Below, one piece after another: positions 52,136 to 64,000 of a DNA stretch of 64,000 bases. The position numbers and the translations under genes are program-made. Numbering within the stretch: the stretch's first letter is position 1; every line of letters starts with the position of its first letter. Under the pieces are notes generated by a model. It worked only from the letters and a program-made list of their open reading frames with translations, searched no databases and was not told where the DNA came from. Origin of the DNA: Lutjanus erythropterus (lineage: Eukaryota > Chordata > Actinopteri > Lutjaniformes > Lutjanidae); NCBI GenBank assembly GCA_020091685.1, contig CM034600.1, positions 36,450,077-36,514,076 on the forward strand. The letters run 5' to 3'.

Positions 52136-52893
52136 TCTTTTTGCTTCGTGCTCCAATGATAGTTGAGAAAGCTTGGCACCTTGGTCAATTTTCTCCTTTC
52201 CTGTAAAAGATATTTACATCCCAAGGAACTAATGTTAGCAAAATGCTAACCAGCAAAAGGCTAATCAGTGAGCTAACTGTTGATGTATATTAGCCAGAGC
52301 TGCAATGATTAATCAGTTAATCAACTATTAATCGATTATTACATTAATCGGCATGTGTTTTGATCATCAATTTATTGTTCTGAGTAATTTTTTAAAGAAA
52401 AAAAGTAAAAATTCCTTGATTTAAACTTCTTATATGTCAATATTTTTTGGTTTCTTTAATCTCCCATGACAGTAAACTGAATATCTGTGGGATGTCACCA
52501 TAGACTTTGGAAAACACTAATTGACATTTTACACCATTTTCTGACATCAAAAACAACAACTATTAATCAGTTAATCAAGAAAATAATCAACTATGAAAAT
52601 AATCAACAGTTGCAGCCCTAATATTAGCTTATTTGCTAATATTTGCAAGGTTACTGGTGTTAGGTAACAAGCTAGCTAATGATTGATGTAGATTAGCTTG
52701 CTAGTTAGTCAGTATTTTGCTAACATTAGCTTACTTAAGGTGCAACATGTTTTAACCATCCTTCAACTTTCCAACACAGACAAGCCAAATACACAACTTA
52801 TCTAAGTTCAGGAAACAGGAAAGGAGAAAGTTGACTGAGGTTCTAAAATTGCTCAACTGTTATTGGAGCACAGAGCAAAAAGGGGCGTGGCTT
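52136..52893. mobile_element. Long palindromic MITE
   Basis: The left arm (CTCTTTTTGCTTCGTGCTCC ... TTTCTCCTTTCCTG) and right arm (CAGGAAAGGAGAAA ... GGAGCACAGAGCAAAAAG) are inverted over about 70 bp. The middle is rich in GCTAACATTAGC-type sequence and contains a second MITE. A single related arm is at 57740-57850. Confidence 0.75.
52296..52619. mobile_element. Nested MITE with AGGGCTGCAA ends
   Basis: The left end AGAGCTGCAATGATTAATCA and the right end TGTTGATTATTTTCATAG... (minus, starting AGGGCTGCAA) share inverted AATCAGTTAATCAA blocks. It matches from memory a very common fish MITE. It sits inside the 52136-52893 palindrome. Confidence 0.75.
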
Positions 52894-53309
52894 TGGAAGG
52901 GTCAGTTGTGATTTAACTTTAACTAAAAAGAAAGAGAAGGGAAATAAATTGGTTTGAGTTGTGTGTTGTTGTTTTTTTTTTTTTTAAATGTCATGAAAAC
53001 CTGACATGATGTTTGTCTCTCAGACTCCATTGGAGCGACCAACAGCATATGGATAAAGAGATAAAACACCAGCAAAATACAATAAAATTATTGGAGTTTG
53101 AAATTAAAATATTAGTAAAATGACCTTATAGTTAACATGTTTTCAGTTAGATTTCTTTGATTTAACAGCAGAAACCAGATACCAGTGTCAAAATCGTGCC
53201 GGTAATAGCACCTACAATTATATTTGCCCTCAGCCTGTTGGCCTCTGCCATCCTTTAATCACAGATCGTCTGCCCCGATTTAAATTAGGATGTTTTTTGC
53301 CTCAGAAAT

Positions 53310-53460
53310 GACTAGAATGAACATCATCATTATCCCATTTCACCTCTAAATCACTTTCTCTCCCCTCAACCGCACTGAAAACAGCTGCAGCCTCTGGAAA
53401 GTGGTAAAGCAGTACTTAGGTTTTAAATTAGTGGCTTTACTGAAGGAATGAGTTTGTGTT
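53310..53460 (+). repeat. Local direct repeat, unit 2
   Basis: GACTAGAATGAACATCATCA, CATTTCACCTCTAAATCACT and TTTTAAATTAGTGGC. Related blocks lie at 51225-51310, 53935-54063 and 55786-55975. Confidence 0.7.
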
Positions 53461-53934
53461 GTTTTAACAAATGGCTGGGCCAACAGGGTGGGACAGAGGG
53501 TCGGGGACGTACAGGACTACATGCAGTTTGTGTACAAGGGAAAAAAAAAAGTTCTTCACTGTTTTAGATCTACAGGAAATGATACAAGACGAGAACTCGT
53601 CAATCAAGTTTAATTTGGAAAAGCTATCAGCAGTTTTAAATTTAAAAGCTAAACAAAAAGGAGGATACATATTTTTGTAAAGATTTAATACTTTGTTTAA
53701 TGTTTTGTGAGATGCTCTTGGTGTTTCATTGCTGTCAACAATTTATTTAAATTTTTTCCAGCTGTGAGCAGCTCTTCCAGTTCTGTTATACTTCCAATGT
53801 GGGACAACATATCAACAACTCAAAAAATCAAACGACTTAGTCTACAAATTAATCTTTGAGTGTTCTTAATTCAGACACTAAGAATTAGAATATAGAATAA
53901 AACTGGGGCACAGCTCAGGCTTTGTAGAAAATAA

Positions 53935-54063
53935 ATTACTAGAATGAACATCCTTATTATCCCACTTCACATCTAAATCACTTTCTCTTTCAAAACAACT
54001 GCAGCTGAGAACACTGGCCTAGAAAATGGATAGTATTTAGATTTTAAATTAGTGGTTTGCAGT
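53935..54063 (+). repeat. Local direct repeat, unit 3
   Basis: ACTAGAATGAACATCCTTAT, CACTTCACATCTAAATCACT and TTTTAAATTAGTGG, in the same order as unit 2. Confidence 0.7.
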
Positions 54064-55785
54064 GTTTTCACACACAGTTCGGGCCTGTGGAGAGAAAACT
54101 CTCGCGCATCTATAAACTTTTAAACTTGTATTTGGGTAAAGACAGAGCGTCGCTGCTTTCACTGACCTGTTTTCAATAATGATGATGGAAAAACAAAATG
54201 ATAAATTCATACTAAAAATACTAAAAATAAACATTGTCATTATCCGAGGCCAGTTTATGGTTAAATTACCGTCTGCCCGCTCAGACACTCGACTGAACAG
54301 CCTATAAAAAACAGACAATGATAAAGTTGTGGTGTTTGTTTAGCAGAGAGAAGAGAAAGAGCTCAATCACAAATTGACGTCTAACAACTCCATGCTGCAT
54401 GTACCCAAATAAAGAACCTGGAGGTGAGATTGGTTTTTCAACTGCTGTTCCCAAAGTCAGGAATGATCTTTTAACTTTTACAAAAGGTAAGCTCAATCAC
54501 AGAAGGTTTGAACATCTTCAGTTGAGCAGAATCTTCTGATGAGGAGCGAATGATGTGACCGAAAGCTCCAGAACAGCTACTAAATGGATTCGTGACGAGA
54601 AAAAAAACGTTTTAGGAAAATCTGAAATGATCCGTCTCAGCATGACTCAAGAGAGCTGATGGTGTCCGTAGACTGATTAAATAGTGGACAGAGCTTCTAT
54701 GTCTAAAAATTGAAGCCAGCAGGGGGGACTCTACTGGTTGCAAAAAGAAGTCTGATTGTATGTAAGCAAATGGCAAAATGACCTTACTTCAGAAACAGTT
54801 TCCTAATGTGTTGATGGTCACAATTAATTAATTAATTTGTAAATTATGGTTCTATTAATATGGGAATAGATGCTAAAGCAGGGTATGCTTTAGGGCGTGG
54901 CTACAGGGTTACAGACAAGTCATTCTCAGTGAGTCCGTCCAGTGCAACTCACAGGGCTCACGAAACTCAGAACATGTGGTCAAGCTAGACAGTATTGACC
55001 AAATATGCACCAAGATTCTACATTGTCCATTTTAGCGTATTGTTTAGCTGTAATATAAGAAAGAGCACAACCAGGCAGGCCACTCATCACTCACTCATCA
55101 CTCACCAGCTCCAAGCTCTCATCTGTACTGCAAAGACTTTGGCATTAGTGGGGTTGCCACCTTGGGTTTTTTTTGCAACCAAACCAGAGGCTTCAAAATG
55201 TCAGTCCACAAACCAATGATGACGTCATGGTTGGTTCACATTTGCCAACGACTCAGCTTGTCATGTTGCTGATGGCCGGTAAGGCACGTCACTTGTTTCA
55301 ACAGCCAATCAGCTCGTATGCGACGGGGTGAAGCTTGGGGAAAGATCGTTGTTAGGGCGAATAAACTATGGTTTGGGTATTTTTAGCGTTAGGCCTGCAG
55401 GTCTGTGACATTATGCAAACTGAAACACATCAAACCCTCAGTTATGGTACCTGTGATTGGTGTGGCTGAACATAAATGAAACAAATCAAAAAAAAGAAAA
55501 AGAAAAAAAAAATCAGCTTCACATAACAAAAACAAACTGTATGTGAGATTGCTGCTTAAACCCTTTTCTCTGTTCTTTCGAGACAGCAGCAGTCCAGAGC
55601 TCCGGTTAACAAAATACACAGTGACTGATTACACAGTATTTAGCTGGATTTTAAATTAGCGCCTGTATGGGATGGAGGTGGTGTTGTTGTAGCGCTGAGC
55701 AGACAAAAGGCGTCCCGTGGAGCAGGGTACTGTTTTTTTTTAATCATCATAGATACTTGGCTCTGCTTTAATTAATGATAATGGT
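54064..55785. other. Gene-free stretch
   Basis: No supported gene. A partial echo of the local direct repeat (TTAGCTGGATTTTAAATTAG) is at about 55640. Confidence 0.5.
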
Positions 55786-55975
55786 AGACCACAAATGACT
55801 AGAACAAACATTATAATTATGTCACTTCACAGCTAAATCATTTTCTGTTCTCCCAGCTACACTCAAAACAACTGCAGCCCAGAGCAGTGGTGGACTAAGT
55901 GGATAGTGGTAGAGTAGATAGCACTTAAGTTCTAAATTAGTGGCTTTGCTCTAGGACTGAGGTTGTGTTTGTGTT
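55786..55975 (+). repeat. Local direct repeat, unit 4
   Basis: ATGACTAGAACAAACATTAT, CACTTCACAGCTAAATCATT, AACAACTGCAGCCCAGAG and CTAAATTAGTGGC. Confidence 0.7.
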
Positions 55976-56109
55976 TGAGCGCTCTGCAGGGCTCTCGCTG
56001 CAGATTCTGTAAACCTGTCGTTGCTCCACAGCTGGTGGAGCAATAAAAAGGCCAGATTTCAACCAACATCTCAGCAAGACGGAGGACTTTCTGGTTATGC
56101 GGTTTCAAC

Positions 56110-56760
56110 TAGGAGAGTGCAGATCCCCGCCAGGCCTGGCAACAGGTGGCGAAGCACCTACTGCAATGTCACCGCAACTGCCAGATGCAACCAGCGGAGA
56201 TTTGGAGATCACCTGCAGGCCCTAGCGGCGAAGAGTGAGAAGTCAGCTGTCAATGTTCGTATAAAACAGAGCAGCCAAAAAATAGAATTACTGCCTCACA
56301 GTTGTTTGTCTCCACCAACCAGTCAAGTTACAGTTTAGATCCATGTCTGTGAAAACTTTGAAGGAATTTAATCTGGAACTTAACACTATATTGACTCATA
56401 AGTTTGAAGGAATTTGATAGAAGGTGTCAAGTGTATTTTTTGGCAAAATAAAAGTTCTCAACTAAACTTGTATGATTCTAGTGCCACTACTTTTACAGAG
56501 GACTGACAGAGAGCTGAACATTAGTTGACCTTTGACCTTTTGGGTATAAAGTGTCATCACCTTATCATTTTATCCTATTAGATATTTGTGTGCAATTTTG
56601 TCATAATTAGTGTATGAAATCTTGCGTTATGTCCAAAAATGTGTTTAGCGAGGTTGTTGTGACGTTGACCTTCGACCACCAAAATCTAATCGGTTCAAAT
56701 TTGAGTCCAGGTGAACATTTTTGTCGAGTTTGAAGACCTTCCCTCAAGGTGTTCTTGAAA
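56110..56760 (+). repeat. Dispersed repeat, family C, copy 2
   Basis: Inverted relative of 44630-45306: GATGCAACCAGCGGAGATT, CAGAGCAGCCAAAAAATAG, TCATTTTATCCTATTAGATA. The intervening distance is about 10.8 kb. Confidence 0.75.
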
Positions 56761-56944
56761 ACACACACACACATATACAGAAGCGATTACATGATCCTCT
56801 CCCAGTTTATGCCTGACGGGGATGATATAATCACTGGGCAAAGAACTTGTCTTTAAGTACCTCATATTAAGGATTCACAGTCCAACAATTGGCTGCAATG
56901 AAAATACTTTTAAGAGAGTCAAGAGGTTCTGTATTTACTGAAGA

Positions 56945-57430
56945 ACATCCAGTTTGGTGACCTTCTGCATCTCTGATTTTGCAGATGATGTTTGTCCTAA
57001 CTGCACTGTGAGCCGATACGTAGTCAGGGGTGGTAGGTATCTAAATCTTAAAGAGCCAGCAGCCCCAGATCTGAGACCATGGCACATGGTATGGTGGAGA
57101 ACAGTGCATCACCCTGTTTATGGTTCACTGAGTAGTGACTACAAGTATTTCTGGACATTGTTCTTGAGCCTGAAATCCACTGTGGGTTTGGTACAGTACA
57201 GAGTTGTGAGTAATACAGACCTTAAGGCTCAACTTTAGGACTAGAACACCCAGAAGAAACTCAGAGGGGAACCGTTGCTTCTTCATGTGAAAATGACCCA
57301 GTTAGTTAGTTGAAATGGATTCCTCCAAGATATCTCCCTGGCGATGTCCCACAAGAATTAAAGTGTATATCCCATCTGGTCTGGGAATGCCTCAAGACCC
57401 CTGAGGAGGAGCTGAAGAGACTCAGGAGAA
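56945..57430 (+). mobile_element. Internally deleted LINE remnant
   Basis: At 56955-57000 the frame reads VTFCISDFADDV, a decayed RT FADD box. From 57305 the DNA (CCTCCAAGATATCTCCCTGG, TGGGAATGCCTCAAGACCCC, GAGGAGCTGAAGAG) matches the 3' end of a teleost LINE (WERLG...PEEEL). The several hundred bp expected between them are missing or replaced. Confidence 0.5.
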
Positions 57431-58636
57431 GGACATTTAGGCTACTCTTATTAAAAAAAAATAGTCTGTACAACATGTTGTACAACCACACTGGAAATCA
57501 AAAGTGTTTATAGTTGTTCAGACCGGTCACACTCAAAGGCAGAGTGACAAACTGGTTGTCAAAGCGGGAGGCAAGATGTGATAATTATCTGTTCTGTAAA
57601 ACATTTATCACTTTGCATTTGGTTTTACACAGGAGAACTCACAGGAAGTGTTGTGTAACAGATGAAAAAAGAAAGTTCAAACCCTGCCAACTTCCTCTCC
57701 TGCACACACCTGACCAATTTACCCTCCATAAGTCCCACCCCCTTTTTTCTCTGTGCTCCAATAACAGTTAAGCAAGTTTGGTACCTGGAGGAATCTCAGT
57801 CAGCATTCAGTTTGCCTGTTTCCCAGACTTAGATATGCTTTAAAGATGCTGTTGGGGGACCTGTAAAAGTGACATAAAGTCACATTTTATGTTAGTCCAT
57901 GTTAGGAAAATGCTAGCTATCTGACTAGCTAACAATTTATGTATATTACAGCTAGCCATTTAGCTAGCATTTTTCTATCATTAGCTAAAAGATGTACCTC
58001 ACTAGCTTAACGATTGATGTTGGTACACTGTGTTGTAGAGTTTCAGATGGATTCTAAATCTGCACCAAAGGAAAGTTTGAATTAACTATCCGAGAATATA
58101 GATTTATCTGTATACTTCTACTTTTTACTAAACAAAACATAAGTGAAACGTGTATCTAATTACTTCCACTCTCCCCCGGAACATCAGCTCAGTGTGCAGT
58201 CCTTATCCGAGCCTATAGAATCTGTAAATAAAGTCATGACGGATGTTTGACAGGGTTGCCGTCTTCATTTCTTTAGATCCTGGAGGAGGAGCAACACTGC
58301 TCAGCGTCTGTCTTCTTTTCCTAACTCACTATCTCACAGACTCCAATAATAACTCAGCCTTGAATGCTATACCCACTAATCTAAATCTAAACACTGTGTT
58401 GCCCTCCACTCGTCTGGCTGCGTTGTTCTCAGTGTGGTTGACTGGAGGCTGATTTAGCTTTACAGCTGCCAACCTTTTCTCTAAGGACACACAGTCTCTA
58501 AAGGAATTCTTCATTCCGGCAGAGGACAGATGTTGGATAAGAACACAGGAGTATCTTAACAGGTATAAAGTTTAAATTAAACTGACTGGTAGAAGTATAA
58601 TGGTTGTAATTTGAGTGGCTGAGTTAAGCATCACTA
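57431..58636. other. Gene-free stretch with one MITE arm
   Basis: 57740-57850 (CTCTGTGCTCCAATAACAGT ... CTTAGATATG) is a single arm of the 52136-52893 palindrome family, followed by GCTAGC-rich sequence. No gene seen. Confidence 0.6.
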
Positions 58637-59700
58637 AGTTCAGAGTTTCTGCTGCGTACACGTGTCGGTGTGCAAGAAACAGTCATAAATCAAACCAAAA
58701 GGGTTCATCCTCTGTGGAGCATGAATGTGGTCAGTACATTTCATTACTCTGCTTGTAACATGAAATATCTTGTGTAAATCTTTACATTTTCCTGAGAGTG
58801 GGGCAATAGAAATATAATGGTTTATAGAGTTTATAAAGTAAGAGTTCATCCTCTGGGGAGCATGAATGTCCTCAGTAAACTATATGTCATTGTTAGATTT
58901 TTAAATTCAAAATGGTGGGAAATTGTGGCCTTTTGGCAGAGCTAGAGAAGAGGTCACCAGAATGTTATTACAGAGTTATGATCAGGGAACAATGACAATT
59001 GAAATCTTGTTTTATACAAACTGCCCTAATAACAGGCTACCATGAAGGCAAAATCAAGAAGAGTATGTCTGAAAAGTCTCAAAGCCTGGAAAGTATCTTT
59101 GAATAAGTTCAGAGTTTATGCAGAGTACCAGTTCATTCATGCTCCCCAGAAGATGAATCCTTTTGATTTAATTTATGTGGCCAGTACATTTCATTAGTCT
59201 GCTTGTAACATGAGATCTTGTGTAAACATCTACATTTTTCCTGAGAGTGGTTTGTTCAAAATTAAGAGTTCATCCTCTGCGGAGCATGAACGCACTCAGC
59301 AAACTTTATGGCAATCTTAGATTTTTAAATTCAACATTTTAGATTGGGCAATGTCATGTCTAAAAGTGGAAATTGTGGCCTTCTGGCAGAGCTAGAAGAA
59401 AGGTCAAGAGGTCACGAGAATAATATAAGTAATGATCAGGGAACTATGCCGTGCAGCCAAAATCAAGACAATATGTCCAAAAGGCCGCAAAGCCTGGAAA
59501 ATTAACTTTGAATAAGTTCAGCGTTTATGCTGTGTAGACATCAGCATGCAATAAACAGTCGTGAATTAAAATCATAACGGTGCATCCTCTGGGAAGCAGT
59601 ATATTTCATTGTAGTCTGCCGGTTGCATGACATATCTTGAGTTAAACAAGACATTTTTTCCTGTGAGTGGCACAACAAAATGTGTTGGGGTGTCCAAACG
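58637..59700 (+). repeat. Tandem array, about 0.41-0.47 kb unit
   Basis: The phrase AGTTCAGAGTTT starts units at about 58637, 59107 and 59516. Within each unit CAGTACATTTCATTA, TTCCTGAGAGTGG and TTCATCCTCTGNGGAGCATGAA recur in the same order. The third unit is partial. Confidence 0.75.
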
Positions 59701-62700
59701 AAAAGGACATGACAATTTTAGATTTCTTAAATTAAAAATATTTGGTTTTAAAAATGAATTTAGCCTTGAATGTTGAGAAAAAAATGATAAAGGTATCCAC
59801 TAAAGAAATACATGCTTCATAAAATGCTATTAAATTCTTAAACATACAGAATGATCTCCCTTTTTAAAAATGTCCTCTGCTTGTGGGTCAAGAATTTTCA
59901 ACACTGCTTTCACATGTACTCATAGAAACAGAAGCAGCGCGTCTGTGCAATATTTCACGTATTCGCCCTTTGTTTCACACACAGACTCGGGGCTGTTTAG
60001 TCTGAACTGTACATTTCCAGTTATCTTATTTTTCCCATATTTCTCCTTTTCACGCTGCTAACAACAGCTCGCTGTAAACTCCCCACATTTTTCTGACTCA
60101 CATTCATTTCCGGCAACAAGCGAATATCTTCTGCCCATCAAACAAGAGAAAGAGGGAGAGCAAGACTACAATGTGGAGGGAGGGGGTGAAACAAGTGGGA
60201 CTTTGGATTGTTTGGCACAGCTAGAGGAGTTGGGTGGGAGATAAAGAGGGTTTTTTTTTTCTTGTGGTGCAAGTGAAGTCTATTTTTTTCTTTTGTGGTG
60301 TGTGTTAAGTGTGGGTTTTTTTTCTTTTGTGGTGAGCCTGTGGGAACTGCTGAATGAGATGGAGTGATTCCTGAAGTCAATGCTATCAGCCTCAGACACA
60401 CTCAAACACTGGCCCTGGTTCAGCGGGGAGGAGAGGGGACGATAAGGACTGGGATGGGGTCGATGGTGGCCCGAGGGTGATAAGGAATGGGATGGAGCCC
60501 TTAAGCTGCGTGGAATTTGATCTTGATACCAAACCAATACAAAAGAAGAAACACAATCAGACAAGCAAACGTAGATTTTAGAAAAGAGGGAGATCTGACC
60601 CGGGTCAAACCTACGACTGGACCGGTGTTTCAGTAGTCGATCTTTCTGTGCCTCGTAGTTTCTTTAATTTCTCCAACATAGAATGAGTTCTCACTTCACA
60701 AATTACTGCCTGATCTGTCAGCCACACACATGCAAAAGACCGCAGAAGACATGCATTCAATTATTTCTGAGGTTTCGTTTTCCTGTCATCGCAAAATTAA
60801 GTTTGTGAGAGTTCGCTCTGACGTCACGTTGACTTGACAAAGTAATTAGCCTGGGAGCTTTTTTTTTGTTTCTGTTCTTTTTTGGCAGCATGTTAAGTTT
60901 GCTGCATCAAGATAAAATAATCACAAAAGAGAAACTTTTCTTGTGATCTTAAGACAATAAGCTTATTGTGTCGAGACCACAAAATAAAGTCTGTGCAATC
61001 GTGAGAAAACAAAATTTTCCATAGACAATCTCCATATTGAAGACATTAGCATGTGGTTGTCACTAAATCTTTTAAATGTTAACTTTTCTTGTCTTTGAGG
61101 CATTTCAGATGCACTGTTTTTGATTTTGGCAGCACGGTAGCCTGTCATTTGGTCAGTCTGTTTGTCCATCTTTTTGTCTGTAACAAGACGTCAAAACAAA
61201 CCCACATTGTTGTGACATTTTCTGTTCTATTTCATATTTCCCACAGAACAATTCACAGTATTTTGGTGACCTCTTGACCTTTTCTCTTGTACTTTTTGCT
61301 GCTAAACCTAACTAAACAATTAGGTTTAGGAGTTTTGAAAGACACTGACGAACAATGTGTGATAAGAGAATCAAATATGAGGAAACGTCGTGTGTGTTTT
61401 TGACTAAAATGACAAAATAGGTTATAACACCACAAGAGGTTTTCTACAGAAAAGATGCTTCCATGTTGTGGACAAAAGGTGGTCCAACATAGCAACAGTT
61501 ACTAAGGGCAGGCACAAGTTAGGATCAGTTATTTGAAGCATCTGCTTCATTCTGTCAAGAGAAAGTGAATTATCTTTTGTTTGTCTTTTGTTGTTATTTT
61601 AAAAATGTGCCTTAATGGCTGAAAATGAGACTAAATCAGGTTTTAACATAATATTTGGAGCTTTTAATCACGGCAGAGTTTACAACGTGCTAAACAGCTC
61701 TGCTCAAACTGAAAGCAGCAGTTAATGAAGTGACAACTCCCACCATCTAAAAAAAAAAAAGTTGACTGAGATTCAAACTGGCAACCTTTCAGTTTTCGCC
61801 ATATGCTTTAAAGATGCGGCTGATTAAATCCAACACATAAAGATATGAAAACAATCTGCACAACACAAAGAACCGATGTAGTCGCAAACAGAGTGATAAA
61901 TGACAGCGACAAACACGCCAGGACATGCCTCAATCAAAGAAACTCAGTCTGTGACATGAAAGTTGACGTCGTGGGGCACAAACTTGAAAACAGCAAAAAA
62001 GAACAATAAATGATATTACAGCAACAGGAAATACAAATCAAAACAAAAGAAGAAGGAGAAAATAAAAGTAATAATGTATTCACAGTTTTACATTACACTC
62101 TGCTAACATGTACATGGGTTGATGTGACTGTGGGTTCACTGTTTAGCTCCCAGTGTGAATTGTATTTCTGTGAATCAGTCCACATGTGTTGCTTAAACTT
62201 GCAAGTGCTCTTGCGTAAATAAGTCTATAAATGAACCTCCTGATGATGAATGAAGCTGCAGTGGTGATGACAGCGGTGATTCTTGCTCATAAAGCTGCAG
62301 GGCTCGATGTTGAGTTCATCAGGAGCCTCTGCTGGGCCAACAATAAACAAAAGTCTATTTCTGCTGCTAAAAAATAAAAATCTATATCTTCAAACTGGAA
62401 TTCTGATTACACATCAGCAGCCCGTTGCACCTGCTGAACAGATGCTTCCCAGAGCCAAGAAGGATTTAATGGTTGATTTCGAGCTGAAAACTGGTTGATG
62501 TTCGGTCTGAACATCCACTACCTCCTTTTGCACTCTGTTCGATTGGCTAAAATGTGTTTACTACATCAACATTTCACAAAACACATATTTGTTTGATAAC
62601 AAGTCCAGTTTTGCAAACCCGCTGCTGCCCGCACCCGTAAAGCTGACATCCAGGATCGACCTGTTACCCCTGAGTAAAATCTGCACCCGTCCAGAACCGT

Positions 62701-64000
62701 TAATATAAGCCCTGCCTTTAATATAAGTCCTTAAAAACACATATACAGTCACTCAGAAACTTTTAACAAGCAGCAAAACCACTGAAAATATTTTTTCTCA
62801 CAGTCTTTGAGCCCACCAAAATCCTCCCAAATGTCTGACTTGGCCTTTGACGACTAATTTTGCCTTTATGTCAACAGTTTTAGCCAACAGTTAGCCTCCA
62901 TCGCTGTCAAACTGTGACATCCCATGGTTTGGCAGGATGCAGGGTCAAAGGTTCTGTCGCAGGCTTTCAGAATAAAAGCCTGTCAGCTGATTCGGCTTGA
63001 TATTAGTGTATTATTAAATGTTAAAAATACTGAGCAATCATTTTCATTGTTGATAGCAACTCCAGCACTGACCATGTGTTGGGAAAGTGAGCTTGTGCGT
63101 GTTTGTCTGGCAGCTCAGACTCATTAATCTAAAAATTTCCCAGGAAGTTCATTTTCTCCAGGTTCTCTCCCTCTGGTTTCTGTGCTTTAATGAAGGAGTC
63201 GGGTGGCAGAGCAGTTCAGCCCTTTACTGTATGATTGGTGATCTCTGACTTCTCCTGCTAACATGTTAAAATGTGCTTGGTCGACCTGTAGTTTCCCATG
63301 TACTCTCTGTCTCTCCCAAGATATATTGCCTATATATGGTATTAATGTAACATTTCCCCTTTTTTAAACAGTTAGTGCCAACTTTTAAAACAGTTTTTGA
63401 ACTACTAACTGGTTACTTTCTTCTGTGTTTTGCATAAAAAAAGTTTAGTAAAAAACCTGGTTTAGTTAAGCTGGGTGTTCCGAGTCCTGACAAATCTCTG
63501 TAAAACACTAAAATGTCCCAGTTTTCAATACACACCAAATTATTAAAGAAGCTTCAAGGGTGCAAAAGCATGAACTGCACCCTCAGTTTAATATTTTGCA
63601 GCCTCAGAAATTTGAATAATAAATGCCAGCTGCAAGGTGCTAGGTTTGGCACACAGACTGTGCATTTCCATGCACAATTCTGTTTCGGTTTATGTTTTTG
63701 GAACAGTCCAAAACGGGCTAGATGAAGGTGAATACGGATCAGCAGGTGGGGTGATCACTAAATAGTCTCTGACCAGTTACAATACTAGTTTTATTGAATA
63801 AATAACAAACTATTAATTTCACAAACAAAACATCTTATTCCTGTTGTATCCCACCATCTTCCTTGTGATTCCCCTGCATTAGCAATATCCTCATCAGTGA
63901 AAAATGGTTAATTAATCAATAATACTCATTTAAGAGTAAAATAAGGAGTAATCAGTATTTAGCATATTTCTATTATTGATTAACTGCAGTGTAAAGGCCT
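59701..64000. other. Gene-free region
   Basis: No exon or RNA gene seen. 60140-60500 is G/T- and purine-rich, with a TTTTTTTCTTTTGTGGTG direct repeat. The remainder is AT-rich with no element I can name. Confidence 0.5.

Overview
The window looks like nuclear DNA of a ray-finned (teleost, probably percomorph) fish. It is AT-rich, most open frames are short and non-coding, and it is full of long (CA)n/(GT)n arrays, palindromic MITEs, Tc1/mariner and hAT-type remnants and LINE fragments of kinds common in fish genomes. There is one gene I can reconstruct with confidence.

That gene lies on the minus strand, with coding exons from 24574 down to 8195. It encodes transcription elongation factor TFIIS and is closest to TCEA2. 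Ten coding exons with consistent phases join into a 948-nt CDS (315 codons plus stop). All three TFIIS domains are present, including the Asp-Glu pair of the zinc ribbon. A ZNF143-like promoter motif lies near 24755 and an ATTAAA poly(A) signal at 7789-7794. Intron 6 is a minor-spliceosome AT-AC (U12-type) intron, which is the only reading that keeps the frame. Repeats sit against several splice sites. Exon 8 has (UG)n just before it and (CA)n just after it in the transcript, so the two could pair and loop the exon out.

Region by region: 1-7700 holds a palindromic MITE, other repeats and two weak minus-strand exon candidates (1410-1503, 3142-3210) of unknown identity. 7770-24800 is the tcea2-like gene, whose introns carry two copies of one Tc1-like element, a second Tc1-type element, a short Tc1 end fragment and two MITEs. 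24900-64000 has no gene I can recognise. It holds MITEs, a tRNA-derived SINE, LINE reverse-transcriptase remnants, several minisatellites, a long pyrimidine tract, a dense (TG)/(CA) cluster, a large inverted repeat pair and a tandem array with units of about 0.4 kb. It is either intergenic or intronic to a gene whose exons I cannot see.

I did not find an undescribed multi-gene system. The most unusual signals are the RNA-level architecture of the tcea2-like gene (AT-AC intron, pairing repeats around exon 8, NAGNAG acceptor, repeat-encoded linker), a MITE carrying an expanded 57-bp minisatellite with higher-order order (49470-50627), and a miRNA-like palindrome (30266-30386).
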